DNA of 64,000 bases. It comes from Paenibacillus rhizosphaerae (GTDB lineage Bacteria; Bacillota; Bacilli; Paenibacillales; Paenibacillaceae). Position 1 is the first letter of the stretch. Every line of letters starts with the position of its first letter. Below, piece after piece: positions 1-8,650 of this stretch. Below the pieces are notes generated by a model. The model saw nothing but the letters and a program-made list of their open reading frames with translations. It was not told the origin of the DNA and made no database searches. The position numbers and the translations under genes are program-made. The stretch spans positions 1,860,001 through 1,924,000 of the forward strand of contig NZ_JACHXJ010000001.1 in assembly GCF_014192015.1 (NCBI RefSeq), given 5' to 3'.

Positions 1-276
1 CTGATGAGCCGCTACGTCAAGCGCAACGCCATGCTGCCGCTGATTACGACGCTGGCCGTCAATTTCGGCTTCATGCTCGGCGGATCGCCCCTGATCGAAA
101 ATGTGTTCAGTTATCCCGGCATGGGTTACTACATCGGGCAAGCAACGCAGCAGCGCGACTATACTTTGATGCAGGGCTTGCTGCTCGTGACCAGCTTAGC
201 GGTCATTCTGGCCAATCTGGCCTCGGACCTTATTTATGCCAAGCTGGATCCCCGAGTCAAGCTGGAGGAGGGCTGA
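1..276 (+). CDS. Oligopeptide/dipeptide ABC transporter permease, C-terminal part (DppB/OppB-like)
   Basis: This is the 3' end of a gene that begins upstream of the window; the reading frame is open from the first base. The visible ~91 residues contain the segment LIENVFSYPGMGYYIGQA and a last membrane helix (LLVTSLAVILANLASDLIYAKLDPRV), both typical of the end of DppB/OppB permeases. The protein forms one half of the membrane channel that imports short peptides. It ends three bases before the next permease start, so the two belong to one operon. The substrate cannot be read from this fragment. Confidence 0.9.
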   Translation: MMSRYVKRNAMLPLITTLAVNFGFMLGGSPLIENVFSYPGMGYYIGQATQQRDYTLMQGLLLVTSLAVILANLASDLIYAKLDPRVKLEEG

Positions 277-279
277 CGG

Positions 280-1134
280 ATGAGTCAAGGATTTATCGAT
301 TTCTGGCAGACGATGTACCGCAACAAGAAAGCGTTCTCAGGCATGATTATCCTGGCGATCTTCATCTTTATGGCCATCTTTGGACCCATGATGGCGTCGC
401 TGGACATGACCGTCAACTTCGATGGCCGATATAAGAGCCCGTCGTTCGCTCACTGGCTGGGCACCGACTACGGCGGACGGGATACGTTCCTGCAGCTGGT
501 GTACGGCTCTCGGGACGTACTGTCGATCGGGCTGTTCGCCGCCCTGTTTACGCTGGTACTGGGATTCGTGATCGGAGCGGTAGCGGGCTTTGCCGGAGGC
601 AAAACCGATACGGTGCTGATGTTCATCACCAACCTGTTTCTGACCGTTCCGAGCTTTCCCGTGCTGATGATCGTAGCTGCGCTTGTGCAGATCAAAAATC
701 CGATCATGTTCTCCTTTATTCTGGCGGCATGGTCCTGGGCGCCGCTTGCCAGGGCGATCCGGTCGCAGCTGCTGTCGCTGAAAAACCGTGATTTTATTGT
801 CGCCTGCCGGATTATGGGGCTTAAAACGCCTTATATCTTGTTCCGGGAAATTCTTCCGAACCTGACACCGTATCTGGCGATCAACTTTATCATGGCGGCC
901 CAGGGGGCCATCGTTGCCAGCGTCGGTCTGATGATGCTCGGTCTTGCTCCATATTCCCCGACCAACTGGGGGATGATGATCCAGCTGGCCGTACAGAACA
1001 CCGGCGGCATCTTCAACCCCAAAGGCTATATCTACCTGATCTCGCCGATCATGTGCCTGGGGCTGTTCCAAATGGCCTGCATCTTTTTCAGCAACGGGCT
1101 GGAAGAGGCGCTGAATCCGAGACTGAGATCGTAA
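280..1134 (+). CDS. Oligopeptide/dipeptide ABC transporter permease (DppC/OppC-like)
   Basis: The 284-aa protein has the length and layout of DppC/OppC permeases: an N-terminal helix near residues 20-40, the HWLGTDYGGRD signature near residues 60-72, then about five more helices. The ATPase-contacting EAA loop is visible around residues 170-195 (ACRIMGLKTPYILFREILP). It pairs with the upstream DppB-like permease to form the peptide channel. The ATG is preceded by GAGGAGG at 264-270 and follows the previous stop by 3 nt, which indicates translational coupling. The peptide-binding lipoprotein of the system is not in the window and presumably lies upstream. Confidence 0.93.
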   Translation: MSQGFIDFWQTMYRNKKAFSGMIILAIFIFMAIFGPMMASLDMTVNFDGRYKSPSFAHWLGTDYGGRDTFLQLVYGSRDVLSIGLFAALFTLVLGFVIGAVAGFAGGKTDTVLMFITNLFLTVPSFPVLMIVAALVQIKNPIMFSFILAAWSWAPLARAIRSQLLSLKNRDFIVACRIMGLKTPYILFREILPNLTPYLAINFIMAAQGAIVASVGLMMLGLAPYSPTNWGMMIQLAVQNTGGIFNPKGYIYLISPIMCLGLFQMACIFFSNGLEEALNPRLRS

Positions 1135-1158
1135 GGGCCGGCGATGAAGGAGGAGAAA

Positions 1159-2157
1159 ATGATGGAACCATTGGTGGAAGTGAGGGGGCTGACGATCGAA
1201 TTCCCGATGCGCGCAGGACTGCTGCGGGCCGTCGATGAAGCGGATTTTGTCATCCCCAAGGGACAGATTACCGCCCTGGTCGGGGAGAGCGGAAGCGGCA
1301 AATCCACGATGGCATCCGCCATCATGCGGGCGATTTCGGTTCCCGGACGCGTGTCGGGCGGATCGATTACGTTTGACGGCCGCGATGTGATGAGCCTAAG
1401 CAAAAAAGAACTGCAGGCGTATAAATGGGAGCAAGTGTCGATGGTGTTTCAGGCAGCGCAAAATGCGCTCAATCCGGTCGTCCGGATCAAGGAACAGATC
1501 ATCGAGACGTTTCGTGCCCATTCCAAATCGTATACGGAGAAGCAGATGGTGGATAAGGCGCGGAATCTGTTCGACTATGTCCGGCTCGATCCGGACCGGG
1601 TGCTGAATTCGTTCCCCCACGAGCTCTCGGGCGGGATGAAGCAGCGGGTCATGATCGCCTTCAGCCTGCTGCTCGATCCGCAGCTTGTCATCCTTGATGA
1701 GCCGACGACGGCGCTGGACGTCATTACGCAGGCCTATATCTTCGATATTTTGAAAAAGATCCACAAAGACATGAATATTACCATGCTGCTCCTGACTCAC
1801 GATATCGGCGTCGTCGCCAAAGCCGCCGACCGGGTCGGCGTGATGTATGCTGGCAACGTCGTCGAAGCCGGCGACGTCTACGATATGTTCAAGCGGCCGA
1901 AGCACCCTTATACCGCGAAGCTTATGAAAGCTGTTCCAAGCTTGTATGAAGACGTGTCGGAACGGAAGGGGATCCCCGGATCACCGCCGGATCTGCTCAA
2001 CATGCCGCCGGGATGTCCGTTTCACCCGCGCTGCGAATATGCGCATGCGAAATGCAAGGAACAGAACCCGGTCAAGGTATATACGCCCGCCGGGCATGAA
2101 GTCGCTTGTCATTTATACCCGAATCCCGAGTCGGTTGCGGAGGTGCGTACGTCATGA
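1159..2157 (+). CDS. Oligopeptide/dipeptide ABC transporter ATP-binding protein (DppD/OppD-like)
   Basis: This 332-aa ATPase drives peptide import by the two permeases upstream. Visible motifs in order are Walker A GESGSGKS, signature LSGGMKQR, Walker B LVILDEPTTALD and switch histidine LLTHD. The C-terminal oligopeptide-type extension carries the Cys-rich PPGCPFHPRCEYAHAKC stretch found in this subfamily. An in-frame ATG at 1144 overlaps the ribosome site AAGGAGG (1147-1153), so the real start is 1159 or the adjacent ATG at 1162. The stop overlaps the next start (ATGA at 2154-2157). Confidence 0.94.
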   Translation: MMEPLVEVRGLTIEFPMRAGLLRAVDEADFVIPKGQITALVGESGSGKSTMASAIMRAISVPGRVSGGSITFDGRDVMSLSKKELQAYKWEQVSMVFQAAQNALNPVVRIKEQIIETFRAHSKSYTEKQMVDKARNLFDYVRLDPDRVLNSFPHELSGGMKQRVMIAFSLLLDPQLVILDEPTTALDVITQAYIFDILKKIHKDMNITMLLLTHDIGVVAKAADRVGVMYAGNVVEAGDVYDMFKRPKHPYTAKLMKAVPSLYEDVSERKGIPGSPPDLLNMPPGCPFHPRCEYAHAKCKEQNPVKVYTPAGHEVACHLYPNPESVAEVRTS

Positions 2158-3266
2158 ATGCCAGAAATATCGAATTTGAGGCGGAGCCCAGACAGAGGCT
2201 GCGGGAAGCGGCCAGAACGGAGAATTCCGAGGTGCTGATGCGGCTCGATAACGTGAGCATGTACTTTGAACGGAGCCAGGGCATGTTTGGTCCTCCCCAG
2301 AAGGTGGGCGCCGTCGTCGATGTCAGCCTGGATATTCATCCCGGCGAAATCATCGCGCTGGTTGGCGAGAGCGGATGCGGAAAAACGACGCTCGGCAGCA
2401 TCATCACGGGCCTGCAGAAGCCGACTTCAGGCAAGGTGCTGTACAAGGGGCAGGAGGTAACGAAGCTGAGCGGCGAGAAAGCGAACCAATTCCGCGGCGA
2501 CGTGCAGCTGGTGCAGCAGGATTCCTACGCTGCGCTGAACCCGATGCGGACCATTTACCAGTCGCTGTCCGCCCCCATCCTGCAGCGTAAAATCGTCCGC
2601 GGCCGCAAGGCGGCCCGGGCGCGCGTCGTCGAGCTGCTGCAGACCGTCGGCCTGACGCCGCCGGAACGCTTCCTCGATAAATATCCGCATCAGCTGTCAG
2701 GCGGCCAGCGCCAGCGGATTCTGATGGCCCGCGCTATTTCGCTGAATCCGAAGATCATCGTGGCCGACGAGCCCGTATCCATGATCGACGTGTCGCTGCG
2801 GATCTCGATCTTGAACCTGATGGCGGAGCTGAACCGCAAGATGGATATCGCCATCATCTATATTACCCATGATCTGGCAACGGCCCGCTACATCGCAGGG
2901 AGGGGCCGCATGGCCGTCATGTACCTCGGACGGGTGATGGAGCTTGGCGGCGTCAACGATGTCCTCAGCCAGCCGAAGCATCCTTATCTGCAGGCGCTGC
3001 TGTCCGCCGTCCCGACGCCCGATCCTGAAATTGCCAAGGCGATGTCGGATCTGCCGCTGCGCAGCTTGGAGATGCCGAACGCAGCCAAACCGCCGTCCGG
3101 CTGCCGCTTCCATCCGCGGTGCCCGATGGCCACGGATCGCTGCTCCTCGGAAGAGCCTCAGCTCCGCTCGGTAGGCTCGGAGCAGACGGCTTGTCATTAT
3201 GCGGAGGAGGCGCATGAGCTGTGGCAGCGCAAAATGGCTGATATCGGCGCCATAAAAAGCGTGTGA
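2154..3266 (+). CDS. Oligopeptide/dipeptide ABC transporter ATP-binding protein (DppF/OppF-like)
   Basis: This 370-aa protein is the second ATPase of the peptide importer. It shows Walker A GESGCGKT, Q-loop VQLVQQDSYAALNP, signature LSGGQRQR, a Walker B ending in ADEPVSMID, and YITHD. The Opp-type tail (PSGCRFHPRCPMATDRC) closes the protein. The start at 2154 overlaps the previous stop and has GCGGAGGTG 10 nt upstream; a TTG further upstream in frame lies within the preceding gene and is unlikely. The ~30-residue N-terminal extension before the ABC domain is somewhat longer than usual. The heterodimer with the preceding ATPase powers transport at the cytoplasmic face. Confidence 0.94.
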   Translation: MNARNIEFEAEPRQRLREAARTENSEVLMRLDNVSMYFERSQGMFGPPQKVGAVVDVSLDIHPGEIIALVGESGCGKTTLGSIITGLQKPTSGKVLYKGQEVTKLSGEKANQFRGDVQLVQQDSYAALNPMRTIYQSLSAPILQRKIVRGRKAARARVVELLQTVGLTPPERFLDKYPHQLSGGQRQRILMARAISLNPKIIVADEPVSMIDVSLRISILNLMAELNRKMDIAIIYITHDLATARYIAGRGRMAVMYLGRVMELGGVNDVLSQPKHPYLQALLSAVPTPDPEIAKAMSDLPLRSLEMPNAAKPPSGCRFHPRCPMATDRCSSEEPQLRSVGSEQTACHYAEEAHELWQRKMADIGAIKSV

Positions 3267-3505
3267 TGGGCGACTTCGGAGCACTGTCCAGAATCGTACT
3301 TTCGATGTCGCTAGTCCTGCTGCTGCTCTGTTTCGTATCCCTGACGGCGGTACAGCCCGGCACCGGGCCGTATGTGGTGGTTGTTCTGTCGGTTTGGATC
3401 AATATCATTCTCTCCGGATGCATCATTCTCGCTTCCGTTTGGCGGAAAATGCGGGACGCCAAGCGCCGAAGATTGGAGGAGGCGCAGGAACCGGAAGGGA
3501 AATGA
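3266..3505 (+). CDS. Small two-helix membrane protein at the end of the peptide-importer operon
   Basis: The 79-aa product has two hydrophobic segments (about residues 8-28 and 34-58) followed by a charged tail rich in Lys, Arg and Glu (RKMRDAKRRRLEEAQ). Its ATG overlaps the stop of the upstream ATPase (TGATG), so it is probably translated by coupling as the last gene of the operon. I do not recognise a named family. The position suggests a membrane partner of the importer or a co-transcribed bystander; no catalytic motif is visible. A GTG at 3263 is an alternative start. Confidence 0.65.
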   Translation: MGDFGALSRIVLSMSLVLLLLCFVSLTAVQPGTGPYVVVVLSVWINIILSGCIILASVWRKMRDAKRRRLEEAQEPEGK

Positions 3506-3570
3506 AACCCGGTTGAACAGGTAGAAAATCCCGATGATTAACGGGATGAAATAATGGTCGAATCACTGTG

Positions 3571-3607
3571 GAAAAGCACGATTCCTGTAATGGGAAACGT
3601 GCTTTTC
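3571..3607 (+). terminator. Stem-loop, likely terminator of the peptide-importer operon
   Basis: GAAAAGCACG at 3571-3580 pairs perfectly with CGTGCTTTTC at 3598-3607 around a 17-nt loop. It lies 66 nt after the last operon gene. The T-run is partly inside the stem, so termination may be moderate. Confidence 0.55.
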
Positions 3608-3917
3608 GGTTTCATGGGCACGAAGTTAACGGAAATATAGGAAAATACACCTTATAATTAATGTCATTAACTATAAATATCATTAATGAATATTCCTTCC
3701 CATTCCCATCAAGTCCCGGAAGAGTCTTGCCCCGTGTCTATAGGCTGATATCAAGTTGAATCAAATTTGAAAGCTACTTCAAGATACCTTCAGCAGTTTC
3801 TGCGTGCAGCTTAATGAATTTTATATTTCACTTCGGGTTAAACCCGTAACCCTTGACTGTAAATTTACGTTGTATATAACACGTATATCCAAAACGTCTA
3901 CGGGAAGGAGCGGGAAC
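3608..3917. other. Non-coding stretch between peptide operon and toxin locus
   Basis: This AT-rich 310-bp stretch contains an ATTAATG/CATTAAT inverted repeat around 3657-3690 and no credible reading frame. It probably carries the promoter of the following membrane-protein/toxin cluster, but no confident -35/-10 pair could be assigned. Confidence 0.3.
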
Positions 3918-4400
3918 TTGGAAAAGGAACACAAACAGCTTCTTATTATACTAATCAGTGCCCTGTTTGTTACAGCCTTGGTCGTACTCCTTATTTTGCG
4001 TTCCGGCCATTTTTTAGACCGAAACCTGCGCCCCAGTACGATGCAGGAGGCGCAAGTGCTCCTTCGAAGCGGGCTTCGGTTTCCCGATGAAGATCAGATT
4101 CGGTCTGTTCAGGTGTATGACGATAAATTTATGGAACCGGAGATTCGAATCAGTTATTCGAATGGATTGCGCTTGTCCGTCACCCGGCTGCGTGGTCCGT
4201 CCCCTTATCCGGTTCTGTCTCACCAAAAAACCGTTCCATCCACAGATAAGCTTCGCGATGACCGAACAGATGAATCGGTGTATCGTTTCGTAAAGGATGG
4301 TTTTCGGTTTTCGGTTTACGCTGTACGGAGACGTCTCGGAACAGATTATTTCGGATACTGTCCAGCAGCTCTTCAGAAACGAGTGAACGGGGGGCTTTGA
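3918..4400 (+). CDS. Uncharacterised single-helix membrane-anchored protein upstream of the toxin gene
   Basis: The product is about 160 aa with one N-terminal transmembrane helix (about residues 8-28, LLIILISALFVTALVVLLI) and a soluble ~125-aa domain. That domain carries the sequence SNGLRLSVTRLRG and several Tyr/Phe-Arg strands. The TTG start at 3918 is preceded by GGAAGGAG at 3903-3910 at ideal spacing. The longer in-frame GTG start at 3804 has no ribosome site and would add an implausible N-terminus. No family was recognised. It lies on the same strand just before the PrsW-nuclease gene with a ~207-bp gap, so a link to that system is possible but is only an inference. Confidence 0.6.
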   Translation: MEKEHKQLLIILISALFVTALVVLLILRSGHFLDRNLRPSTMQEAQVLLRSGLRFPDEDQIRSVQVYDDKFMEPEIRISYSNGLRLSVTRLRGPSPYPVLSHQKTVPSTDKLRDDRTDESVYRFVKDGFRFSVYAVRRRLGTDYFGYCPAALQKRVNGGL

Positions 4401-4607
4401 TGATAGGAGCTATGCACCACTCCAACCGGATTGCGGCGGCATTTCGGCTGTCCTTAGTCCCCTTGGAGGGGGAAAATAGTCCAGTTTTGGTTTGTATCCC
4501 CATATTCACTGCCCAACCCAAGACGAATATAAGGTATATTGGGGAGAAGCGGATCTCATATCTTCGCAACTCTTGTCAGGACAGCCCCTCAGAATCAGGC
4601 GGATGCC

Positions 4608-6779
4608 ATGAAGGAGGAGATTGAAACGGATACGATCTGGAACATCCGAAACGGAATCAGGGATATCGCCGAAGGGGTGTATCGATGGGGGCAGGAAACA
4701 CTCCGGCGCCTTCCCTGGCTCAAAACCTTATATACGATATGGTGCTGGATATCCCTTTTGTTTTTTATCCTAGGCCTGTTCCTGTACCGGGATTCACGCA
4801 CGATGCTCGTTCAGTATTTATGGTCTTTTTATGTCATGCTGCAGTTTTGGTTTCTTTGCCGGAGCAAAACGTTTACCTGGAAACAAGCAGCGATGTTTAT
4901 GCTGCTGGGCATCTTTCTCGTCATCCCGGTCACGGCGCTTACGCTGCTCGCAGCGCACGGTCTGTTTGGCGGGGATACGCGGGAAACCTGGTCCCAGGCC
5001 GTCCTGACCCCGATCTTCGAGGAAGTGTGGAAGCTGCTGCCGCTTGGTCTGTTTCTGCTCTTTTCACGGCGCGCCTCTTCCATGAGTCTCGCTGATTATA
5101 CGCTGGCCGGAGCCGGGGCGGGCGTAGGTTTTCAGTTGATGGAAGAGCTGACACGACGCTGGCTGAACTCCGGCATCATCGGGCGGAGGTACGGCTACAG
5201 TGTGACGATGCTTGGAGGAGAAACGATCCATTGGGATTTTTGGACGCTGTTCCCCGGCCGGTTTGAAGAAAGCATCTTTCCGACCATCATGTCGGTCAGT
5301 CATCCCGTGCACACCGGTATGGTCGCCCTAGGGCTCGGTTTAGCCGTACGGTACAGCAAGCGGCTAAAGGCCGCCATCTTTGCCCTGCCCGCACTGCTGC
5401 TCGTCTGGTCGATCATTGAGCACGCCGCTTATAACGGCCAGGGCTCCTTGCAGGACTGGTTTATGAAGATCAGCGAATTGACCGGCAGCGGATACCGCAC
5501 GAAAGGCGTGTTCCTCCTGATGCTGGCCATTGGTCTCATTCTGGATTACGTCTCGTTGAATCGTGTGAAGAACCGGCTTCCAAGAATGGAAGGCGAAGGA
5601 TGGATCAACCCGGTGTCAGAGCTGTGGTATATGCTGGAGTCTCTCTTGACCCGCAGGGAACGGCTGACGAGCGTCATGTCCTGGACCCGGGAACGCAGGG
5701 AACTGGGGTTCTCGCTCCTGTACGGCAATCCGGAAGCCGCCGCGCTGCAGGGCGACCTCCAGACGAGGATGCTGAAACATTTCCGAGCCGCCGCCGGTGT
5801 AACCGCGGTCTTTCTGGTGTTCGCCGGGCTAGCGGGCTTCGCCGCTTATTTCCAGGCTAACGTCCATCCTGCCGATCCGGCATGCTTCTCGTGCATGTTC
5901 GATTCGCTGCAGAACTGGTGGGACCGCCTCGGTTTTTGGGAAAAAAGCGCCATCGTGCTCGGGGCATTCGCCTTGTCCTTAGTGTTCGTCAGCTTCTGGC
6001 CGGCGCTCGGCATTGCCTTAACAGCGGCGAGCATCCCGGCAAGCGGCCACGAAATCGCCAAAGATATCCGCGATCCAAAAAGGCTGCTCACACCCGAGAA
6101 CGCGATCTCTGCGCTGCTCGCGCTGGCGCTGAGCCGTGTTCCGTTCGGCAGGCTGGCCGAACGCTTCGGCAAGAAGGGCGGCAGCAGGCTTAAGGATTGG
6201 CTGGAGAAGCTGCTCAAACGGCAGAAGGAACCGAAGCCCGATCCCGAGCTGCCCAAGAAACCGCATAAGCCGGATGGGGAGGATCCACCGCCAAAGAAGG
6301 AAAAAGATCCTGAGGAGCAGCCGCCGAAGAACGAAGCGGAGGATTATGTGCATTGGAGCAAAGCGAAGTACCAAGGGGTCGAGCTCCACGATGCCAAGAA
6401 CGGAGCACTTGGGGAATTTGACGGCGTTGATCTGGAGAAGGGCGTCTTCTATGAGGCCAAATCGGCCAAGGGCTTGGACCGCATCCATCCGAAAACGGGC
6501 AAGCCGCAGCAGACGCCGCAGCAATTTACGGATAAGCAGCTGTACCAGAAAACGAAGGTGCGGATCAACAACCTGATGCAGAAGGCAGTCGGGACGCGAA
6601 CAACGCCTGATGGAACGGCGGAAATCCCGACGCTGGAGCAAATCAAAGGAATCCGGCATTTCGAGTTTCAGCTGGACGGGGACTCGCCTGCTTTACGGGC
6701 AGCCGCAGAGAACAGCTTGAACAAGCTGCGTCAAGAATTTCCGGATTATACCTTCAACATTCGATTTGGGGTGAAATAA
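4608..6779 (+). CDS. PrsW-like intramembrane protease fused to a C-terminal PD-(D/E)xK-like nuclease toxin domain
   Basis: This 723-aa protein has three regions. Residues about 35-350 are multi-helical and carry PrsW-family marks: EEVWK (138-142), GVGFQLMEE (172-180), HPVH (232-235) and IIEHAAYN (269-276). Residues about 390-575 hold two more helices, a helical pre-toxin-like segment, and a Lys/Pro/Glu-rich linker. Residues about 580-723 form a soluble module with FDGVD (604-608) and FYEAK (614-618), the acidic-residue plus ExK pattern of restriction-endonuclease-fold toxins. A polymorphic toxin released from the membrane is the natural reading. The start is uncertain: ATG at 4608 is used; an in-frame TTG at 4539 would add 23 residues. 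The next gene begins 2 nt after the stop. Confidence 0.8.
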   Translation: MKEEIETDTIWNIRNGIRDIAEGVYRWGQETLRRLPWLKTLYTIWCWISLLFFILGLFLYRDSRTMLVQYLWSFYVMLQFWFLCRSKTFTWKQAAMFMLLGIFLVIPVTALTLLAAHGLFGGDTRETWSQAVLTPIFEEVWKLLPLGLFLLFSRRASSMSLADYTLAGAGAGVGFQLMEELTRRWLNSGIIGRRYGYSVTMLGGETIHWDFWTLFPGRFEESIFPTIMSVSHPVHTGMVALGLGLAVRYSKRLKAAIFALPALLLVWSIIEHAAYNGQGSLQDWFMKISELTGSGYRTKGVFLLMLAIGLILDYVSLNRVKNRLPRMEGEGWINPVSELWYMLESLLTRRERLTSVMSWTRERRELGFSLLYGNPEAAALQGDLQTRMLKHFRAAAGVTAVFLVFAGLAGFAAYFQANVHPADPACFSCMFDSLQNWWDRLGFWEKSAIVLGAFALSLVFVSFWPALGIALTAASIPASGHEIAKDIRDPKRLLTPENAISALLALALSRVPFGRLAERFGKKGGSRLKDWLEKLLKRQKEPKPDPELPKKPHKPDGEDPPPKKEKDPEEQPPKNEAEDYVHWSKAKYQGVELHDAKNGALGEFDGVDLEKGVFYEAKSAKGLDRIHPKTGKPQQTPQQFTDKQLYQKTKVRINNLMQKAVGTRTTPDGTAEIPTLEQIKGIRHFEFQLDGDSPALRAAAENSLNKLRQEFPDYTFNIRFGVK

Positions 6780-6780
6780 C

Positions 6781-7110
6781 ATGTCAATCAGCGCAATTAT
6801 TGTGGACCCGGAGGACGAGTTTGAACGGTCCTTTATGCTTCCGGTGGCGACGGAGTCCTTTTTCCAGAAATATTGGGTGCCGGCGGTGGAAGAACTGAAC
6901 TTGCAGTGGGCCGCACTTTTCCAGGACGGCACGGACGTGGAGTCCGAGGACATCCCGGCTGTCTTGGGAGAAGTGTCCCAGCTTAAAGAATGGGCGTGTA
7001 ACCATATGCATGGGGACGACCTGGACCACATGTTACGCAGGCTTGAGCTGCTGGAGACGGAACTGCCGAAAGCGTACAGGCGCGGCGGTGCGGTCGTCTA
7101 TATCGGTTAA
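6781..7110 (+). CDS. Small acidic protein, probable immunity protein for the upstream toxin
   Basis: The 109-aa product is strongly acidic (many Glu/Asp, for example VDPEDEFE and DGTDVESEDIP) and has no signal peptide or membrane helix. It starts one base after the toxin stop codon, with GGGGTG about 9 nt upstream, so the two are co-translated. Size, charge and position match immunity proteins of polymorphic toxin systems. I do not recognise a specific Imm family, so the function is inferred from context only. Confidence 0.65.
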   Translation: MSISAIIVDPEDEFERSFMLPVATESFFQKYWVPAVEELNLQWAALFQDGTDVESEDIPAVLGEVSQLKEWACNHMHGDDLDHMLRRLELLETELPKAYRRGGAVVYIG

Positions 7111-7156
7111 CTAGAGCGAATGATAGATGATTCTATTGTCATACAAAGTGATTGCG

Positions 7157-7197
7157 ATCAAGTCCGGGTTATATTGACACCGGGCTTGATTGCTTTA
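7157..7197 (+). terminator. Terminator after toxin/immunity pair
   Basis: ATCAAGTCCGG (7157-7167) pairs with CCGGGCTTGAT (7180-7190) with one G-T pair around a 12-nt loop, followed by TGCTTTA. It lies about 47 nt after the immunity-like gene. Confidence 0.6.
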
Positions 7198-7237
7198 TCC
7201 AGATCACGTAATGAAAAGGGGATAGGGGGAGAGCAAA

Positions 7238-8269
7238 GTGAAGCAGCCTTATCGAATGGATGAAGGGGCTTTTGTGCATCACTTGAATGAGGCTTACGGG
7301 ATCGCTGCCCGGAGGCTTATTTTTATCCCTTATGGGGATTCGGCTTATTCTTACCGGGTGGAGGGAGAAAACGGGACGCGATACTACCTGAAACTGTTTG
7401 ACCATGGCAATGACAGCCACGGCCAAGGCATCCTTCGCTGCAGACGCTATGTGCCGCTGATGTGGGAGTTGCATCAAACCGGCCGGTTTATGGAGCTGCC
7501 TTGTCCTTTCCGAACCTTAAGCGGCGCTTTCCTGCTTTCCTTCTCCGGTTGCACGGCGGTGCTATTTCAATTTATCGAAGGAGAGACCTGGGCTGAGGCT
7601 TACCCGTTCTCCAAGCATAACTTGGAGCGTGTCGGACGACTGGCGGCGCAAATCCGGCAGTTGACTCCCTGGACTATCGGATCCGGCCTTTTGAGTGAAA
7701 CGTATGATGTATCCTTTTCCGAACATTTGAACAATTGCCTGCAGCTGCTTGAGCATCTTCGGCCCGGTGCAAGTCCCGCTAGCCCGGTGCTGCGTGAGCT
7801 TGTCATCCCTCAGCAAACGCGCATCACCGGGCTGCTGCACCTGTTGACAGAGATTCGTGCACGTCTCGTGCTTGATCCGGCCCCCCAAGTGCTCTGCCAT
7901 GGTGATTTGTGGGGAGGGAATCTGATGGAAACCGCAGACGGCCGGCTTATCGTGCTGGACTGGGAAGCGGCCATGCTTGCACCGCCAGAGCTGGATATCG
8001 TAGGGTATATCGGGGACGGTCTGGATCATTTTCTCACAGGGTATGAGCAGGAGCTAGGACAACCGATGGAGCTGAATCCGGATCTGCTGCGTTTTTATGC
8101 ATACCGCCATCATTTGAGAAACCTGACGCATTGGTGCTTGAATATTCTCCATCGCGACCTGGAGCCGGATCAGCTGGAGAATGACCTCGAAATGGTCCGG
8201 CATCACTGCTTGAACCGACTGGATACCGTGGAGGCTTCGCTGCTGGATGCGGCGGATCGAAATATTTAG
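7238..8269 (+). CDS. APH/choline-kinase family phosphotransferase
   Basis: The 343-aa protein shows the kinase-like catalytic loop LCHGDLWGGNL around residue 215-225 and the metal-binding VLDWEAAMLAPPELD about 20 residues later, in the order of the aminoglycoside phosphotransferase/SrkA-like superfamily. It has no signal peptide and should act in the cytoplasm, transferring phosphate from ATP to a small molecule or protein. The GTG start at 7238 is supported by AGGGGGAGAG just upstream. The gene stands alone between two terminators. The substrate cannot be told from sequence; antibiotic resistance should not be assumed. Confidence 0.8.
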   Translation: MKQPYRMDEGAFVHHLNEAYGIAARRLIFIPYGDSAYSYRVEGENGTRYYLKLFDHGNDSHGQGILRCRRYVPLMWELHQTGRFMELPCPFRTLSGAFLLSFSGCTAVLFQFIEGETWAEAYPFSKHNLERVGRLAAQIRQLTPWTIGSGLLSETYDVSFSEHLNNCLQLLEHLRPGASPASPVLRELVIPQQTRITGLLHLLTEIRARLVLDPAPQVLCHGDLWGGNLMETADGRLIVLDWEAAMLAPPELDIVGYIGDGLDHFLTGYEQELGQPMELNPDLLRFYAYRHHLRNLTHWCLNILHRDLEPDQLENDLEMVRHHCLNRLDTVEASLLDAADRNI

Positions 8270-8344
8270 AAGCAGGATATGATTTTAATAGCGTAAACAA
8301 GCGATATGCACAGCTACAGCAAGAAATTAATAGATTGCCGCCAT

Positions 8345-8358
8345 TGTAAGCGTTGACA
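8345..8358. promoter_or_regulatory. Candidate catabolite-responsive element (cre)
   Basis: TGTAAGCGTTGACA matches the degenerate CcpA-binding consensus TGWAANCGNTNWCA at every position. It overlaps a TTGACA that could serve as a -35 box, about 120 bp before the kimA riboswitch. A matching -10 box is weak, so promoter function is tentative. Confidence 0.4.
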
Positions 8359-8480
8359 TGGAGTTCTTTTGAATTTTTTCATCCTTATCTCAAACCGTTT
8401 GCTTCTTTACAGCAGGCATCCGGAAGGAGTAAGATTCAATTCGTAATCGTGAACTTGTGAACCTGAAACGTAATACTCCT

Positions 8481-8625
8481 TGATCGCTGAATTCTGAAAT
8501 CAGGAGCGGGGGAACCAAAGGGAAGAAGCAATGCTTCATTCCCAGGGGTGAATCACTTGATGTTCGTTTATTGAGTGTAGGGATACTTTCGGTCCCGAAT
8601 CCGTCAGCTAACCTCGTAAGCGTTA
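8481..8625 (+). ncRNA. c-di-AMP riboswitch (ydaO-yuaA type)
   Basis: The leader carries the conserved blocks of the ydaO-yuaA riboswitch in order: CGCTGAATTCTGAAATCAGG, GCGGGGGAACCA, GGGGTGAATC, GGGATACTTTCGGTCCCGAA and TCCGTCAGCTAACCTCGTAA. The last two are nearly diagnostic. It is followed by an intrinsic terminator and then kimA. Known members bind cyclic di-AMP and turn expression off when the ligand is high, which fits control of a potassium importer. Exact stem ends were not modelled. Confidence 0.93.
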
Positions 8626-8650
8626 TGAAAGAGGGATTTGTCGTGCGCAT

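Noticed and set aside
337..1071. Long antisense open frame opposite the DppC-like permease
   Set aside because: It is a composition shadow of the real gene; the product is Arg/His/Gln-rich with no family features and no ribosome site.
4400..4624. Short frame beginning at the TGATG overlap after the 160-aa gene
   Set aside because: Only the overlap speaks for it; the product has no family features and the end overlaps the toxin gene start.
6018..6659. Antisense frame opposite the toxin gene
   Set aside because: Leu/Arg-rich shadow of the Lys/Glu-rich linker; no start signals.
7238..8269. Antibiotic-resistance phosphotransferase
   Set aside because: The family motif alone does not indicate drug substrates, and the gene's context gives no support.
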